NCBI GenBank assembly: GCA_028583605.1 | Contig: CM053330.1 | Span: 17,013,539-17,077,538 of the forward strand | From: Dastarcus helophoroides | Lineage: Eukaryota; Arthropoda; Insecta; Coleoptera; Bothrideridae | Direction of reading: 5' to 3' | DNA: 64,000 bases | Part shown: positions 11,061 through 24,732 of the stretch, one piece after another | Position numbering within the stretch: position 1 is the first letter of the stretch | Layout of the letters: every line of letters begins with the position of its first letter | Notes under the pieces: generated by a model | Database searches by the model: none | What the model was told of the DNA's origin: nothing | Seen by the model: the letters and a program-made list of their open reading frames with translations, nothing else | Translations under genes and position numbers: made by a program

Positions 11061-11140
11061 TATTAAGGGATTAAACAATTATAAATAATAAAAAATGTAC
11101 TAAAGTAACTAAATACCTATATTGGTGTATGCCTTACATC

Positions 11141-14100
11141 CAGGCCCGTAACCAAGGGGGGGGCTAGAGGGCTGCAGCCCCCCCACCGACATTTTTTGGC
11201 TTCACACTAGATAGAACTGAATTTTCCAAATATGCGACCTTTTTAAAAACCATTTTTATGGATGATTTTGTTTTCGTACTGAAATGCAAGGATGTTTTTT
11301 TTTCATATTTGGCGCCATTTCTTACTATTAGAGATCGGAATTTAAGTACAATCGAGCAAGGTAAAAAGGTGAGCAAAATGTTACATTAGGCAAAAACGAA
11401 AAGATAAAGAAGGTACCAGAAAGATAAGATACTTTAAAAAAGGCATTAGCAGGCCAAACTCACAATTAACAAAAAAAATACATTATGAAATCTCAGTCGA
11501 AATTTAAAAAAAAAAATAGATTTTAGGTTATACTCAAGATATTCAGAAGGAGCATAACATTTTCAAATGAGGAAGTTTTTAAAATTACGAGTTCATTCTT
11601 GAATTTTCACCCTAAATCTTAAAATTTTTACCTTAAACTCATTCGAATTTTTTCTAATATTTTGACTTTTAAATTTGAGATTTCGTTTCTAGAAAAATTT
11701 AAACTTTTCTTGAAATTTCTTTTTTTATTTGAAATTTCAATCTTACGTTTTAAATTTTATTAAAAAAATGTTGAATTTTGCAAGTTTTTTAAGCTTAAAC
11801 TTCCCATTTTGAAAAACAATTCAAATTTTGAAAAGAACTGGAAATTTATACAAGCGATTTTTCGAATTTTGAGATAAACTTGGATTTTGTGATAATAGTT
11901 TTACAGTTTTGGAATTTAAAAATTTTAATTTTAAATTCGGTATTTGAATAAAATTTTGAATATTAGGCCCTTTACTAAAAAATCAAAATCTCTTATAAGC
12001 CATTATTTTGAGATTTCATTTTTTAATAAGTTATTTTTATGAATTTTTTCTATAATTTTTTTAACATGGCGGTTGAACTTTTAAAAAAATGTCTAAAATA
12101 TCGATTCTTTTATAAATTTCGAGTTTTACATAAAACTTAAACATTTTTAAGTTGGAAAATTCAGGATTTTCTTAATAACTTTAACCCATCAGCTTAATTC
12201 GAAATTTTTAGTTTTTTCAAAAAATTTTAACTTCATAATGAAGTATTTCGAATTTTTTTGTTATGAACTTGATATGTTTATATTTTGATTACGATTTCGA
12301 AAATGCGACTTTTTTCTCGAAAATTTGACTTCCAAGTGAAAACTTCCAAAACAATATTGAAATTTCTATGTTAGTTATTAAATTTCAACTTTAATTAAAT
12401 TTTTTTTTTACTTTTAATCACGACATTCCAACTTTAAATTCAGATTTTTAGAAAAACTTGATTTATAAAATGTTTACAATTTTTTAACGAATAAGAATAT
12501 AAACTTCAGGATGCCCAAAAAATCAAAATAAATGTTGATATAAAATAGGATCACCCTGGTTTAAAAATATCAAGATTAAAGTCAAAATTTTTGAAAAAAA
12601 AAAGTGGACTTAATAAGTTTAGTTTATTTTTCAAAATTTTTACCTTAGCACTGATTCAAAATTCAGACTTTTTCAAAATGTTTTGACCTCCTTTCTAAAC
12701 ATTTAATTTAAAAAAATCCCCTAGCCATTTTGAAAAAACTCTAAAAGTTTCAGGAAATATCAAAGATTATTTTTGAATTCTGGTTTAAAACAAAACGTTG
12801 AGTGTTATTAGTTTTTGTTAATAGATTTTCTTTTGGAAATTAGAGATTTTTTTAGAAAATTTTGACTTCAAACCTTTTTTTTCAAAAATTATTGCTTTTG
12901 TTTTCTTCGAATTTACAAAGTTATTCGAAATATCAACTTATTTCTAAAATTTGGAATTTAAAAAACTAAAAATTTCCAGTTTAAATAGGAAATTTGTTAA
13001 GAATTAACATATCCTACTTTTTGTTTGGAAATTCAAAATTTATAAAAAAAGTTAGGTCTGGTTATTTTAAGTAAAAATTTTAATAACTGACATTTTTCAC
13101 AAAAATGTTGCCAAAATTTCCGGGCTTCTAGAAAGAATTAAAGTTTAAAAAAACATTTGTGAGTTTAAAGTATTGTAAGGGGGAGCTACTAGACCAGTGA
13201 ATAATACTTGAGATTTTTATCAAGATTTATTAACTCGAACACACACATCTTATATCAACCACTCGCATAGACTTGTCTGACTATTATGTATGAAAACGCG
13301 GGAGCTGCTAGCGACAATCGGGGCTGCCATATGTCATCGAGATTGACCGCCAAATTCAAATTTGAATTTTATCGTCCTACCAGGATTTTAAACTTCGAAA
13401 TTTTGAGATAAAAGGTAAAACTTGAAGAAAAAAAAACGATAAATAACTTTATAGCAAAAACTTATTTTCGAAATTCGGAAGAATCAAATGCATTTCGACA
13501 TTGCAAATTCAGATAGCAACAAAAATTCCCTCCCAAAACTGCCCAAAATAAAAAACGTAGGAATTGAAGTTGTTGCCAGGTAGAAAAAGAGTTGGACGCT
13601 AAGAGGAAACTTGAACTTAAAAAAATATCTAATCTTCCAGAATTTAGAAAGAATATCCAAATTCTAAATGTTTGGGTGCAAACTTTAAATTTGAGATAAA
13701 AGCAAAAATTATGAATTTCTTCCAAATTTGAAAAAACTTAAAAAAAAAGATTTTCCTCCAGCTGACTACACATGTTTTTAAATAGAGCACTTTCTAGGGG
13801 CATTTTTATACAGAAGTGCAGGTTATAGAAGACAGTTCGAAGATAAATTTTAGAAAAGGAATATTTTTCGAGTAATTTAATTATCTCACCCACACATCTG
13901 TTTTTATGAAGAAATTGAATTGAAATAAATAGGCAAGATTGTTGTTAAATTACTTTGTCAGAATGTTAGAAGAGTTAGACTCTAGAAATGTTTTTAGTGC
14001 ATTTTTTTTTATATTTTAGTATACTTGCATACAATAATAATATTAATAGTAAAGTAGTACAGGACCATGGCCTCTTAGCTCTAACCTAAACCCAAACAAA

Positions 14101-14164
14101 GGCTAGGTAGTTTTAGCAGTGGGATCGCAGCCCCTCCCAAAAAATGATCCTGGTTACGGGCCTG
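11141..14164. mobile_element. Inflated hAT-type element, 3.0 kb, perfect 8-bp duplication
   Basis: The left terminus CAGGCCCGTAACCAAGG and the reverse complement of the right terminus CAGGCCCGTAACCAGGA are near-identical inverted repeats. CTTACATC is repeated exactly on both sides (11133-11140 and 14165-14172), an 8-bp duplication as made by hAT transposases. The interior encodes no transposase. It is almost wholly a degenerate A/T array in which motifs such as TTTGAAATTT, TTCGACTTT and AAAATTTTGA recur at short irregular spacing. The short open frames within it do not look like genes. Confidence 0.85.
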
Positions 14165-14172
14165 CTTACATC

Positions 14173-16900
14173 AATAGTGAATTCACGAGGTTCGGGCCCT
14201 CAAAAGCATTAAAATTAGAAATTATTATACTCAAAGTGTCATATGTCAAGATAGGATTTCCTATGAAAAAACCAGTGGCGTGTAATGTTCCCTCTAATTT
14301 AGTGAGTTTATATCCAAAATGTTAAACGTTTTTCTCTATGAATCTTTTTTTTTATTTCAAATGTTTACAGAAATTTGAAGATTTTCAAACATCTCGATAC
14401 TCATTCCAAATTTTAAAATTTTTCTCAATATTTCGAATATAAACTACAATTTTGTTTCAGCGTTTCTGACACTTAATGTTCAACTTATTTTCTAGACATT
14501 ACGATGTTTTTCTTACGGTTATAAGTTCATATTTTCAGTTGTTTCTCTTTCTGGATTATTTAGTTAGATTGGTAATACAAAAATTCAAGAACCTTTAAAA
14601 AATAGGTACATTTTGAGTTTTTTTCGAGTTAGTGATCGAAGTAATGGGGTAAAAGCACTTTTAGAAAAAATCTAATTATCTGTCTGAATATATTCGTTAG
14701 AATAATGGTAGCTACCCCATTTTTCCTTTCAAGCAAAACACTGGCTCTGATGCATGAGCCTAGGTAGCATTTGCTTCAGATGAAAACCTGACGGACCAAA
14801 AATTACGTCATTTGCAGGCAATCTTTCGACTAATATGTCTTATTGTTTTACTACATAAGCTTAAATTTCCAAAAAAAAACTCAAATTTTATAAAAACGTC
14901 GAAATCTCTAAAAATATTTTCCTTTACCTTTGGTTTAAATTTTGACATAAGCTTCAAATTTGGAAAAAAAGTCCAAAATAGAGTCCAAATTACTAAAATA
15001 ATGTTTCTTATACTTTTTTAATTTTTTATTTAAATGTTGACATAACTTTGATGTTTCACGAAAAAGGTTGATATTTCCCAACAATTAATTTTTATTACAT
15101 TTTCGAACTAATTCTGAATAAATAAATATCATGGAATAAAAATTGTCGAAGTTGAAATGTTCAAAAAGAAAAACAGAATATACAGAAAAATTCAGACATC
15201 TCGAAAAAAAATTAAATTTATAAGAAACAGTCACATGACAAATTTTAAGAAAAAACTTTTTTTGGGACTACACATGTTGAAATTTTCAGAACAAGAGAAT
15301 TGTTAAAAGTTGAAATTTTTAGAAATCTTTTTGTGAAAAATCGTAAAATTACGGAAGAAAAAATCAATTTTTGAAAATAAACTAAAAACTTTCTAAAACC
15401 CAAACTTTAAAGGAATAAAAAAGTAAAATTTTGAAAATAAAGTGAAAAACATTTCAGACAAAGTTAAAATTTAAAAAAAAATAAATACAGCTCGAAAAAG
15501 CCGAAATGTTGTGAAAGGCTCTAAATTTCGATGGAAAATTCTAAATTTCCTAGAAAAATCAAATTTAGAAAAAAAAAACGTTGAATTATAAGAATGAATT
15601 GACATTTCAACAAGACGAATTAAAAAACAACGGAAATTCTAAGAAACCATTGCGTTTTGAGTTAATTGGTAATATAATTTCCAAAAAAAAAGGGACAATA
15701 TTGAAGAAAATGAAAATTTGGAAAAACATGTCAAATTTTAAAAAGTCAATATTTGCCAAAGAAAGCCAAATTTGATGAAAAAAAAGTTAAATTTTTGAAA
15801 AAATTGAAAATTTTAGAAAGGCCTAATTTTGTAAATAAGTCTAAAGTTTGGGGTTCGAAATCTAAATGTCAGTAGACACCTTTCAAGTTAAAATTTACTA
15901 CATTTTATTTTAACATGTAAAGAATAAGTTCCAGATTTTTTGAGTACAAAATTTGTAATCTGAAAATATTAGTTTTAAAGAAACAAATCAAATTTTCAGG
16001 AAAACTTAACATTTATAAAACGGAAATGCGAGATTTAACACGAAAATTGAAAGAAAAACTCGAAGGTTCGAAAATAAACTTGAAATTTATTTAAAAAGTT
16101 TTCAAAATTTTCCAATGTAATTTGGAATTTGATAAAATCTCGAATATTTGAGTTTTGCTTCAAAACTTTCGAAATTTAGAAAGTAAAGTCAACATTTATA
16201 TTAATAAATTGTTTTTTTTTGTTGAAGTTTTTGCTTTGAACCAAATTTTCGACTTTCTCTAGTTTTAAATTTTTCGGTCAAAATTTCTGTTTTTGCTCGA
16301 ACTTTTGAGTTAAAACTCGAAATTGAAAAAATAAAGCAAAATCAAGTTTAAACTTGGGATTTCTATAAAAGTGCTAACTGAAGAAAAGATGAAATTCATG
16401 TGAAGTTCTGACTATTTTACCTGCAAAACTTTTTTGGGATTTTGAATTTTTCTCGATACTCATAATTTATACTTTTAATTTTTATGTATTTTTCAAAATT
16501 TTGAGTTCAAACTCATGATTTAGAATTTAGACTATTTTGAAAATAAATTCTCATTCTCAAAATTTAAACTTACATCTCTGAGCTGTAATTTTTTTTCAAA
16601 TTTTCAAGTTAATACTTGTTTCGAAAGTAAGAAATTTTAAGTTTAAACTGAAAAGTTTTAGTTCGAAATTTAAAATTTTCTAGAAAAATTCAAAATGAAA
16701 TTCAAACTTTTTGAAATAAATTAGGTTTGATTATTCAAAGTTTTGTTTTTACTGAAATCAAGGCTTTTAATTCTTGAAACTTTCATAAATAACATACCAC
16801 TGCAATAAACATTAATGGATTAATTTTAGCTAAGTAACACAATCTTAGTTTTGGACCCCTCTCCTTCCGAAATTCTGCATTCGTCGGTGCCTTACATCCT
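14173..16900. other. Kir-A intron: A/T motif block, perhaps another inflated hAT element
   Basis: CAGTGGCGTGTAATG at about 14275 resembles a hAT left terminus. The reverse complement of about 16855-16893 reads CACCGACGAATGCAGAATTT, weakly similar. The flanks do not show a convincing duplication. The interior is A/T motif array. No exon is seen. Confidence 0.3.
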
Positions 16901-16952
16901 TTCTGCCTTAATGAACTAGACTTCGATTACATATATTTATTGCAGAACTTAC

Positions 16953-17448
16953 CACAGCATATTTGCTAAAACACGTTATAGATGAAAAGTGATGTGGTCC
17001 CACCATTTTAGCGTAAACGATACTGACTAGACTTCCACATATGCCCATACCAATCATAATTTGTAAACACATAAGAAACACGGCCTCTGGACAATAGTGT
17101 GTTAAAGTTCGATTTCCAAATCCAATAGTTGACTGAGTTTCGATGCTGAACAGCAAAAAACCTGAAAAACTGTCTATTCCTATTAGACATTTCTGGGTAG
17201 TTCTTGGTTCTAAATCTTCGTTGGCTTTCGATATGGTCATCCATAAGAAAGCAAAAGCAACCCATGTTGCAATGAATGACAGAATTAACGCTAGAATTAT
17301 CCATTTCCACTGACTAGAGATCAAAGTATTTACGAAATCGGATGTGTATCGGTAAACGTGTTCGGGCAGCAATTTTCTATGTAAATTTGGTTTCCCATTT
17401 TTGTGAATCAATCGACGACTTGTTCTTATATTTCTCAACAGTTCGCAA
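16953..17448 (-). CDS. Kir-A inward-rectifier K+ channel, membrane and pore exon
   Basis: This exon codes for the channel's transmembrane core: 165 full residues after one base of a split codon. On the minus strand it opens after acceptor TTTTTTTCAG and ends at GCTGTG|GTAAGT in phase 0. The slide-helix region ends in SSQWKW, M1 is about residues 49-72, and the pore helix and filter read SIETQSTIGFG (TIGFG at 107-111). The disulfide pair Cys87/Cys119 and M2 (about 122-147) follow. M2 has Cys (137) at the position of Asp172 of vertebrate Kir2.1. After M2 the usual basic cluster reads GPHHFSS. No in-frame ATG belongs here, so an upstream exon (ending in phase 2) must exist at higher coordinates; I did not find it. 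Confidence 0.92.
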
Positions 17449-17460
17449 CTGAAAAAAATA

Positions 17461-18150
17461 CAAAGAGTTAATGGTCATAGTAACTAACAAAATTTTGCAC
17501 AAAAGAATTTTAATTTGTTGTCCTCTTAATTAGACACGTTTTTTTTCATTAAAAAGCAGGAACTTAATTGAATTTGCAGTGATATGTATCAAAGAAACCA
17601 ATAGGATTCCCTAGCTTACTATGGAAAAGATGGTACATTACAGATATCTACAAATCGTACTTATTACGAATATTACGTCTGCTGTGATGGCAATTTTAGA
17701 GTGACCGAATGTAAATAATTATAAAAACTGTTTCGGTCATAACGTAATTAATTTTAAGAGAAGATTGACAAAATAGGTATAATGTGAAAAAGCAATTAAT
17801 TTTTTTATAGTGTATTTACACTAAAGAAAATATTTTCAAATCATAGTTTAAAATCTCCTTCAAGACGTTACTGAATCCTAACGGTTTTGAAATGGTCAGA
17901 TAATACGATAGCTGCGCTACTCGGGGATCGGGAGAAACAAAACATTATTTAGATACTTGACAGGTCAAAACATGAAAATCACCAGATCATATTTTCAGCT
18001 TAGAGGAACCCCGAAGAAATCGTTGGAAGATTCGCTTTTTCGCATGAAAATCGGTTAATAGCGATAAGAATTGCACTAAACAAACAACATGAAATCGCGA
18101 GAACGGAAGTTGTCTTGAAATTTCGCTTTTTTCCACAATTTTGAGCATAT
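17461..18150. other. Upstream of Kir-A pore exon, no exon confirmed
   Basis: I searched the minus strand for a short first exon ending two bases into a codon before GT, as in Kir-B. The best ATG candidates here give the wrong phase or run into stops. Nothing else is recognised. Confidence 0.3.
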
Positions 18151-19340
18151 GATTTTGTTCAGAAAATGTCGACCTTTCAGAATGATTTTTCAAAAATTCT
18201 GACTGGTTTCTTAAAGTTTACCTTTTTCACAAAATTTTGATTTTTACCTCAATATTCGATATTTAATATTCTGGAAATTTTCACCTTTTTCTCCAAATTC
18301 ATTTTTTTTATCGAATTTTTAACTTTTTCTCATAAAATAGACTTTTTCCTAAAATTTGTTTTTTTTTCTAAAAATTTCTCTTTTTCCAAAGGCCTATTTT
18401 ATTTTTGAAAATTGTGCTTCTTGAACCTTTGTTTCAAAAATTGTTTATTTATTTCAAAATTCAACCATTTCCCATAATATTTGTCTTTATCAACAAATTT
18501 CGAATTTTATTTCAAAATATGACGTTGATAGTGATTTTCGAAGTTTGAAAATTTTTAAGGAAGGTTACGATTTTATTTTTTATATGATTAACTAAAAATT
18601 CCTACTTTTCCAAAATTATTCAATAGAAATTAGTCTTTTTCAAAATCATTATTTTATTCTCAAAATTCCAATTTTCCTCTTAAAATTGAACTTTCTCTTA
18701 AGAATTTGAAATATTTTCTAGAAAGAAATATTTTTCTCCGAATTAAAACGATATTTTTTAAAAAATTGTAAATTTCTCTTAGTTTATTTTGTTAATATTC
18801 GGTTTTTTCTGATTTTTTTCTTTTAATTTGATTTTCCATTAACCTCAACTTGTTTCTCGAAATTCATTTTATTCTCCAAATTTTGGCTTACCTCCAAATT
18901 TGATAATTTTTATTTCTGGACATTTCCATGCAAAATTGGACCTTTTTCGAAATTTTGACATTTTCAGAATATTTGTTTACTTTTCTAAAATTTGATCAAA
19001 ACTTTATTACATATCTAAAAATTCTAAAAATAATATTTTTAAGAAATCTCGAGAAAGAGATTTATTATAAATTTTAAAAATATCACAAAATTTAAATAAA
19101 GCAAAAATTCTGAGAGAAATATTTTTTAAAACAGCAATAGTTTTTTTCTAAATTCAACTTGTTTTGGAAATTGCCACTTTTTCAAAAAAATCGAGTTTTG
19201 GAAATTTAACATTTTTTAAAACTTTGACTTTTTCGAAATTTTGACATTTATTGAAGTTCTCCGAAGGTTTTTTCTTAAAGTTTAGTTCGTTTTCAAAAAC
19301 TTTAGTCTGAAAACTTAATCTCCCCAGTTCGTGTAGTTAG
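18150..19340. other. A/T motif block
   Basis: This is a degenerate array in the opposite sense to the 9.5-kb block, with recurring TTTTTC(C)AAAATT and CGACTTTTT motifs. No gene or terminal repeat was identified. Confidence 0.45.
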
Positions 19341-19956
19341 GTGAAAATGTATCTTACTCAGACGGAAGATTTTCTTTTTTTTTGGCCATCAATTTTTCAA
19401 AATGGTTGTTGCTCCCTCCGACTAAAGAAAATCCCCCCTAGGCTCTGAGGTACATCCACAAAGAAGTAAATGTCAATAATGTTCAATATTGAGCATTAAT
19501 AAATTTTACAAAATTGTTGGACAGTTTTCTCTCAGGGTTACAGAATAATTTTTGATGACTTTCTAATTTAATAATAATAATAAATCTAAATAAAAATATG
19601 CACTATGCAGAGTTGCAGGGTTGATATCGACAATAATGATATTTAGGTTACATTCAAGCAGAAATACTGAGTTCAGTTGCTAAGCCGATCATTTTTTACC
19701 TTTTTATAATTTACGTAAAATGAACCCTAAAAATATTAAACTAATGTGAAATAAAGTATTTTTACGTACTGCATTACTTTCATAAAGTATAGAGTACAAG
19801 TGCACGAAATAACGTACAATACGTCGTTTTAAAGTACAAGTGGCAACCCTAATCGAGAGCTATTTTCCGGCGAACAATACAATTTTGCTTTTTGTGAACC
19901 TATGAGGAAAGCAGATAACGCTGGTGGACGTTTTTTTTTAACCACGTGTTGTTTAT

Positions 19957-20082
19957 GTATTTTTCTTCTTTTCTTCTTTTCTTCTTTTCTTCTTTTCTTC
20001 TTTTCTTATTTTCTTGTTTTCTTCTTTTCTTCTGTTCTTCTTTTCTTCTTTTCTTTTTTTCTTATTTTCTTCTTTTCTTCAA
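19957..20082. repeat. TTTTCTTC microsatellite
   Basis: This is a run of about 15 imperfect TTTTCTTC/TTTTCTTA units. The overlapping open frames on the plus strand (Phe/Leu/Ser only) are products of the repeat, not genes. Confidence 0.95.
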
Positions 20083-20332
20083 ATGTCAAATAGTTCGCAA
20101 CTATTTCTGCAAGTACACGATACCTAGCCTGAGAAATTAGATTTGTTTGAGTTATGTCAGGAATTCTTTCATTGATACATTGTTCGGAAATAAACTAACT
20201 GACGCCAAATATTTAATAGGCTTCGAAGTGAATACGTAAATTTTGGGAATGAGTCGCTATGAAAAAGGTGCTACTCTTAAGTGTACAGAAACACATGCCT
20301 GCGATTCTTTTCCTCTTAGAAGACTAATTAGT

Positions 20333-22772
20333 AGAAACCGGGTTATATGCAACATGAAAAGCTTGAAATATGGATGCAAATACACAAAATGCTTAAAATT
20401 ATGCATAAAAAGTGTCAAAATATGCAACTTTAAATAATAATGCTGTTAATTTTAACCAATGTGCTTGTGATTTGAAGAATTTTCTTTTTCTTTTAAAAAA
20501 ATTTACTTTTAATTGCTTCCAGTTTGAGCAAATTTGCTTTTAATTTCAAGTTTGCTTCATATTTAAATAGGTTTGATTCTAATTTAAACAAATTTCTTAT
20601 TAATTTAACTTAGTTTATTTCTAGTGTAAAAAAATTTATTCCTAATTCGAATAAATTTGCTTCTGATTTTAACAAATTTCTGGTATTTTACCACCACCAT
20701 CTCTAAATTTGATTTTTTTCCTCTCAAAATCAATTTAGTTTTAATAAATTCTGAATTTTGTTTTGTTCTGAGTTTATTGATCTTAAAATATCGACATTTT
20801 TCCAAATATTTAAGTTGAGATTTGAAAGTTTTTTAATGAATTTCATGATGGATTGACTTTTCTGAAAATTTCAGCCTTTTTCCAAAATTTTGGTTCCTAT
20901 TTTACAAAATTTCGACTTTAAAAATGTTAGTTTTTTAATTTCGACTTTTTTTAAGTCATTATGACTTTCAAAATTGCGACTTTCTAAATTCAACATTTTC
21001 AAACATTTTTTTTTTAATTTTTATCCTTATTTGAAAATTTTGATCTTTCATGACTTTCTACCTTTTTTGAAAGTTTTCATTTTGTTAAAATTTGCTTTTT
21101 TGGAAGTTTCGTTTTTTTTTTGATTTCGAGATTTTTTAATTGTTTCTAATTTTTTAACAATTTTGTATTTTTATCACAATATAAGATTTATTATTTTGTA
21201 TATTTATTTTTAAAAATCTCAAGTTTTTTCCTCAAAATTATTATTTCAGAAAAAAATGAGATTTCAAAAAAGGATGAAGATTTTTTCGAATAAAAAGTCT
21301 AATAAGTAGAATTTTGAGAATAAAACCGAATTTTAGGAAAAACACTTATTTTCAAAGAAAAGAATATCAAAATTTTGACTTTTTTATAAACCTCGATAAT
21401 TTAATTTTTTAAGAATTGCAGTTTTTAAAAATTTTTATTACTTCGAAATTTGGACCTTTTTGAAAATTTCCACTCTGAAAATTTCATTTTGTTAAACTTT
21501 GACTTTTATCAATTTCTGCTTTCCTCAAAATCTAGACTTTTTGAAAATTATGACTTTTTTCGAAGTTGCAATTCTTTCAGAATTTCGATTATTTGTTCGA
21601 AATAAACCCTGATTAAAAAATGTTCTCTAAACTTTGACTTCTTTTTATTTTATTTTTTTTTAATTTTAACTTGAGAAGTTTTGAATTCTTGTTTTTTAAG
21701 TCTTCAACTGTTTGTTTTAAATATTCTGACTTTTTAGGTTTTTAAAAAATATTGACGTCTTTCGTGGTTTTGAAATTATCTAAAATTTAGTGTTTTTTTT
21801 AAATTTCGACCTTTTTTTTAATTTTCTTTCTTTTTTCAAAGAGCCCACGTTTTTTGTTAATTTGGAGCCAATTTCAAAATTTCGACTGTCAAAATTTCAA
21901 TTTTTTATACAAACACTTAACTTCGAGAAAACAATAGAAATTTTCCTTAGAAAATTAAATTACGAAAAAATAGTTATGTTTGAGAATAGTTGTCTATGGA
22001 AAAGGTGAATTTTGAACAAAAAAAAATTAATTTTTTGTTGACATAAGTCGAAATTTCCAAAAGATAATTTTTGAGAAAAAATGTCGAAATTTCTAGAAGA
22101 TAATCTTTGAGGAAAGTGTCGAAATTTTAAGAAAAAGGCGAATTTCAACGAAAAACCTCTTAATTTTCAAAAACAAAATTTTGGAAAGAAAACAGAAATT
22201 CGAAAAAACGATCGAAATTTCGAAGAAAGTAAATACATTTAATTTTCAAGACAAAGTCGTCTTTTCCAGAAATAGCAAATATTGAATTTTGAGATAAACA
22301 TGAAAATTTTGAGAAAAAGACAAAGTTTAAGTCAACAGTAAAAATATATCAAGTTCTAATTCTAGCAAGAAGAAAATTTCAAAAAAGTTTCGAAAAAGAC
22401 AAAATTTCGAGAAAATGTTTGACATTGAGAAACGAAATTTTGAGTGTCAAATTTAAAAAGAGATTTCAAGGAAATAGGCGAAATCTAGTAAATTTAAAAA
22501 TATCTCAGGGACTACAGTTTTGAAAAAAAATTTGCAAATTTTCAGAAAAACTTTAAATTTTTCAGTTAGATATTCATTTTCTCTTGACTGCTTAAATCAG
22601 AAGGAAAAAAGTGGCCCACCATGACCTCAGAAAATGTCCAATATTGAGATAAATGTTAACATTTTAAAAAACAAGTTGAAATTTTCAAAAAATTGGATTT
22701 AAAAAAATTTCGAAAACCTTGAAATTTCCGAAGCAAATTTGCTAAGCCTTTTTTACAAAAATTCAAATCAAA

Positions 22773-22814
<42 letters not shown>

Positions 22815-23345
22815 TTTACTTTTTTATCAAAACATCGACCAAACTTTAAGGAAAAAAACAAATTTTGATAAAGAAGTCGAAATTTACAGAAATTCGGATT
22901 TTATAAAATTGGAAATTTTCAGAAAAGATCGAATTTTGAAGAATAAATTTTGAAAGAAAAAATGAAAAATATTAAGGGAAGAATTCATAATTTTAAAGAG
23001 ATCAGATATTGGCAAGAGAGAAGTCGAATTTTAATAATTTCAAAATTTTAAAATAAAAGACAAATGTTGCAAAAAAAGCAGAATCTAAAGAAAATATGGT
23101 ACTCATCTAGTTGAATACAAATTTTTGATGGACTGCTTTAACCAAGAAGCGTAAACATCCCACCCAGCGCCTAGTAAGGCTTCAATCAGTAAGTAAGTAC
23201 CCATCGAACAATTCTGTAAATATAGCGAAAATATGTTATATGTCATATATAATATTATTGGATAAGTGATGTAGTAACTGGTGAAAATGGGTTAAATATG
23301 CACTTGCATATGCAAATGCATATAATCCGGCCTCTAATTGCAATT
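20333..23345. mobile_element. Possible inflated TIR element
   Basis: The left end TAGAAACCGGGTTATATGCA and the reverse complement of the right end TAGAGGCCGGATTATATGCA are similar inverted repeats, both followed by further ATGCAT/ATATGC motifs. The 3 kb between is mostly degenerate A/T array (20440-23100) and contains a TA microsatellite. No convincing target duplication was found, so the boundaries are tentative. Confidence 0.4.
22779..22807. repeat. (TA)n microsatellite
   Basis: About 14 uninterrupted TA units lie inside the A/T block. Confidence 0.95.
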
Positions 23346-24730
23346 AGAGCAGGTATTAGGTACTAAGATACGAAAAAAAAATTTAAAAGTTCCATCACGT
23401 AGATTTTTTGAAAAAAAATATTATTTTTCTTTCGTAATATCTTCGATTACTTATCCTTCATGTTAAATAAATTGAAAAAAACATCTTCGATTACTAGCGC
23501 TAATTTCCAATTTATTTGATAATAGTGCCTACTAGTAGTACTAGTCATTGTTGTCGTAATTAAAATTATTTTACGATTTACGAAGATATTTTTGTGATGT
23601 TTATTATTAAGTTATTGTTTATGCTTCTGGGTGAACAAGGAGGGTATACAAAATATCCTTGCTTCCTTTGAGAATAGGATAGTAGAAGCAGTGCACAACG
23701 TTGGATCAAAAAAAGCTGGCCATAAAGAGCATCATCAACCCTTGAAACCAAAAATGTTGCGAAGGAGGCTATTGGATCGCTCAAAATTTCTGCTACCTCT
23801 ACTTCACATTAAATTAAGTATTATGATGCAATTTGTAAAGGCACTACCTAAAAACTTGCCCTGTTTCAAGTACCTATGTCATAAACTTAAGCATTTATGG
23901 ATGCCAAGATCAAAGAAGGCATTTTTGTTAGCCTTGAGATAAGGAAGACGCTAGCTTTAAAAAAACATGAATAAAACGGAAAAGGTAATAAAACATTTTT
24001 TAGGAACAGAAAAGGCCAAGATTTTGAAAATATAGCTCAGCAATTTCCATAAACTGAGTTGCAGGTATAAAGTTGTATTTTCTGTATTCTTTTATTGGGT
24101 TCTTTCCTGAGATTCTTGGTACCGAAAGTGAAAAACGAGGTATTCAGATTATGGAAAACAAGGAAGACGGGACGCAAACATGACGCAGAATATTGCTGTA
24201 TGTTGAAGAAGATGAACCGGATAGAAATCATAAAGGAAAAAGATTCAACAGGAGTTTTGAGGGAAGTAGAAAAGGTTAACAATTAGTCTTTTTGAATCAC
24301 TTGGTCTCTTTAGCATTATTTTTAACTAATACTACTGGTTTTTGTGTCAAAATTTACCTTTAAATTCATTAATTTTTGTTTGTTTATGAAAATTGCTAAA
24401 AAATTAAGAAATATGAATATCATCAATAGGAAAAAAATCTCGATGTGCTAAAAACAACAGAGCTGTATTTTAATTTAACACACCTAGATATTTAACAAAA
24501 ATAACATAATTATTCGAAGGAGAAAAAACGTTAAATTTCGCAGGCCTGTGTAATTAATTATACAGCCAATAATATGTAAAATTTTATTGCAATTAATTAG
24601 CGATACACTTTTACCAGTCTGCCTTATTACAACATTTTATTTTTAAAATAGTGCGATTCAGAAAACACAAAATTACATAATAGCTATGAATTTAACGAGA
24701 GTATTAGGCGATTTATAATAATCAAGGATG
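23346..24730 (+). pseudogene. Unidentified degenerate coding remnant (core about 23631-24000)
   Basis: The plus-strand open frame at 23631-23942 has ordinary composition (about 104 residues, Leu/Lys-rich), unlike the low-complexity frames around it. By eye, shifting frame near 23890 gives YLCHKLKHL and then DQRRHFC/IKEGIFVSLEIRK-like text. This vaguely resembles a repetitive protein found scattered in arthropod genomes, often beside transposons. I cannot name the family. It has no flanking splice signals that would make it a host exon. Confidence 0.25.
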
Positions 24731-24732
24731 TT

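Noticed and set aside
17008..17310. 100-residue minus-strand open frame
   Set aside because: It is a shadow of the Kir-A pore exon in another frame.
17610..17660. ATG with a GTAAGC donor on the minus strand as first exon of Kir-A
   Set aside because: It ends one base into a codon, while the pore exon needs two. The joined frame stops at once.
19902..20140. Two overlapping Phe/Leu/Ser-rich open frames resembling membrane proteins
   Set aside because: They are translations of the TTTTCTTC microsatellite in two frames.
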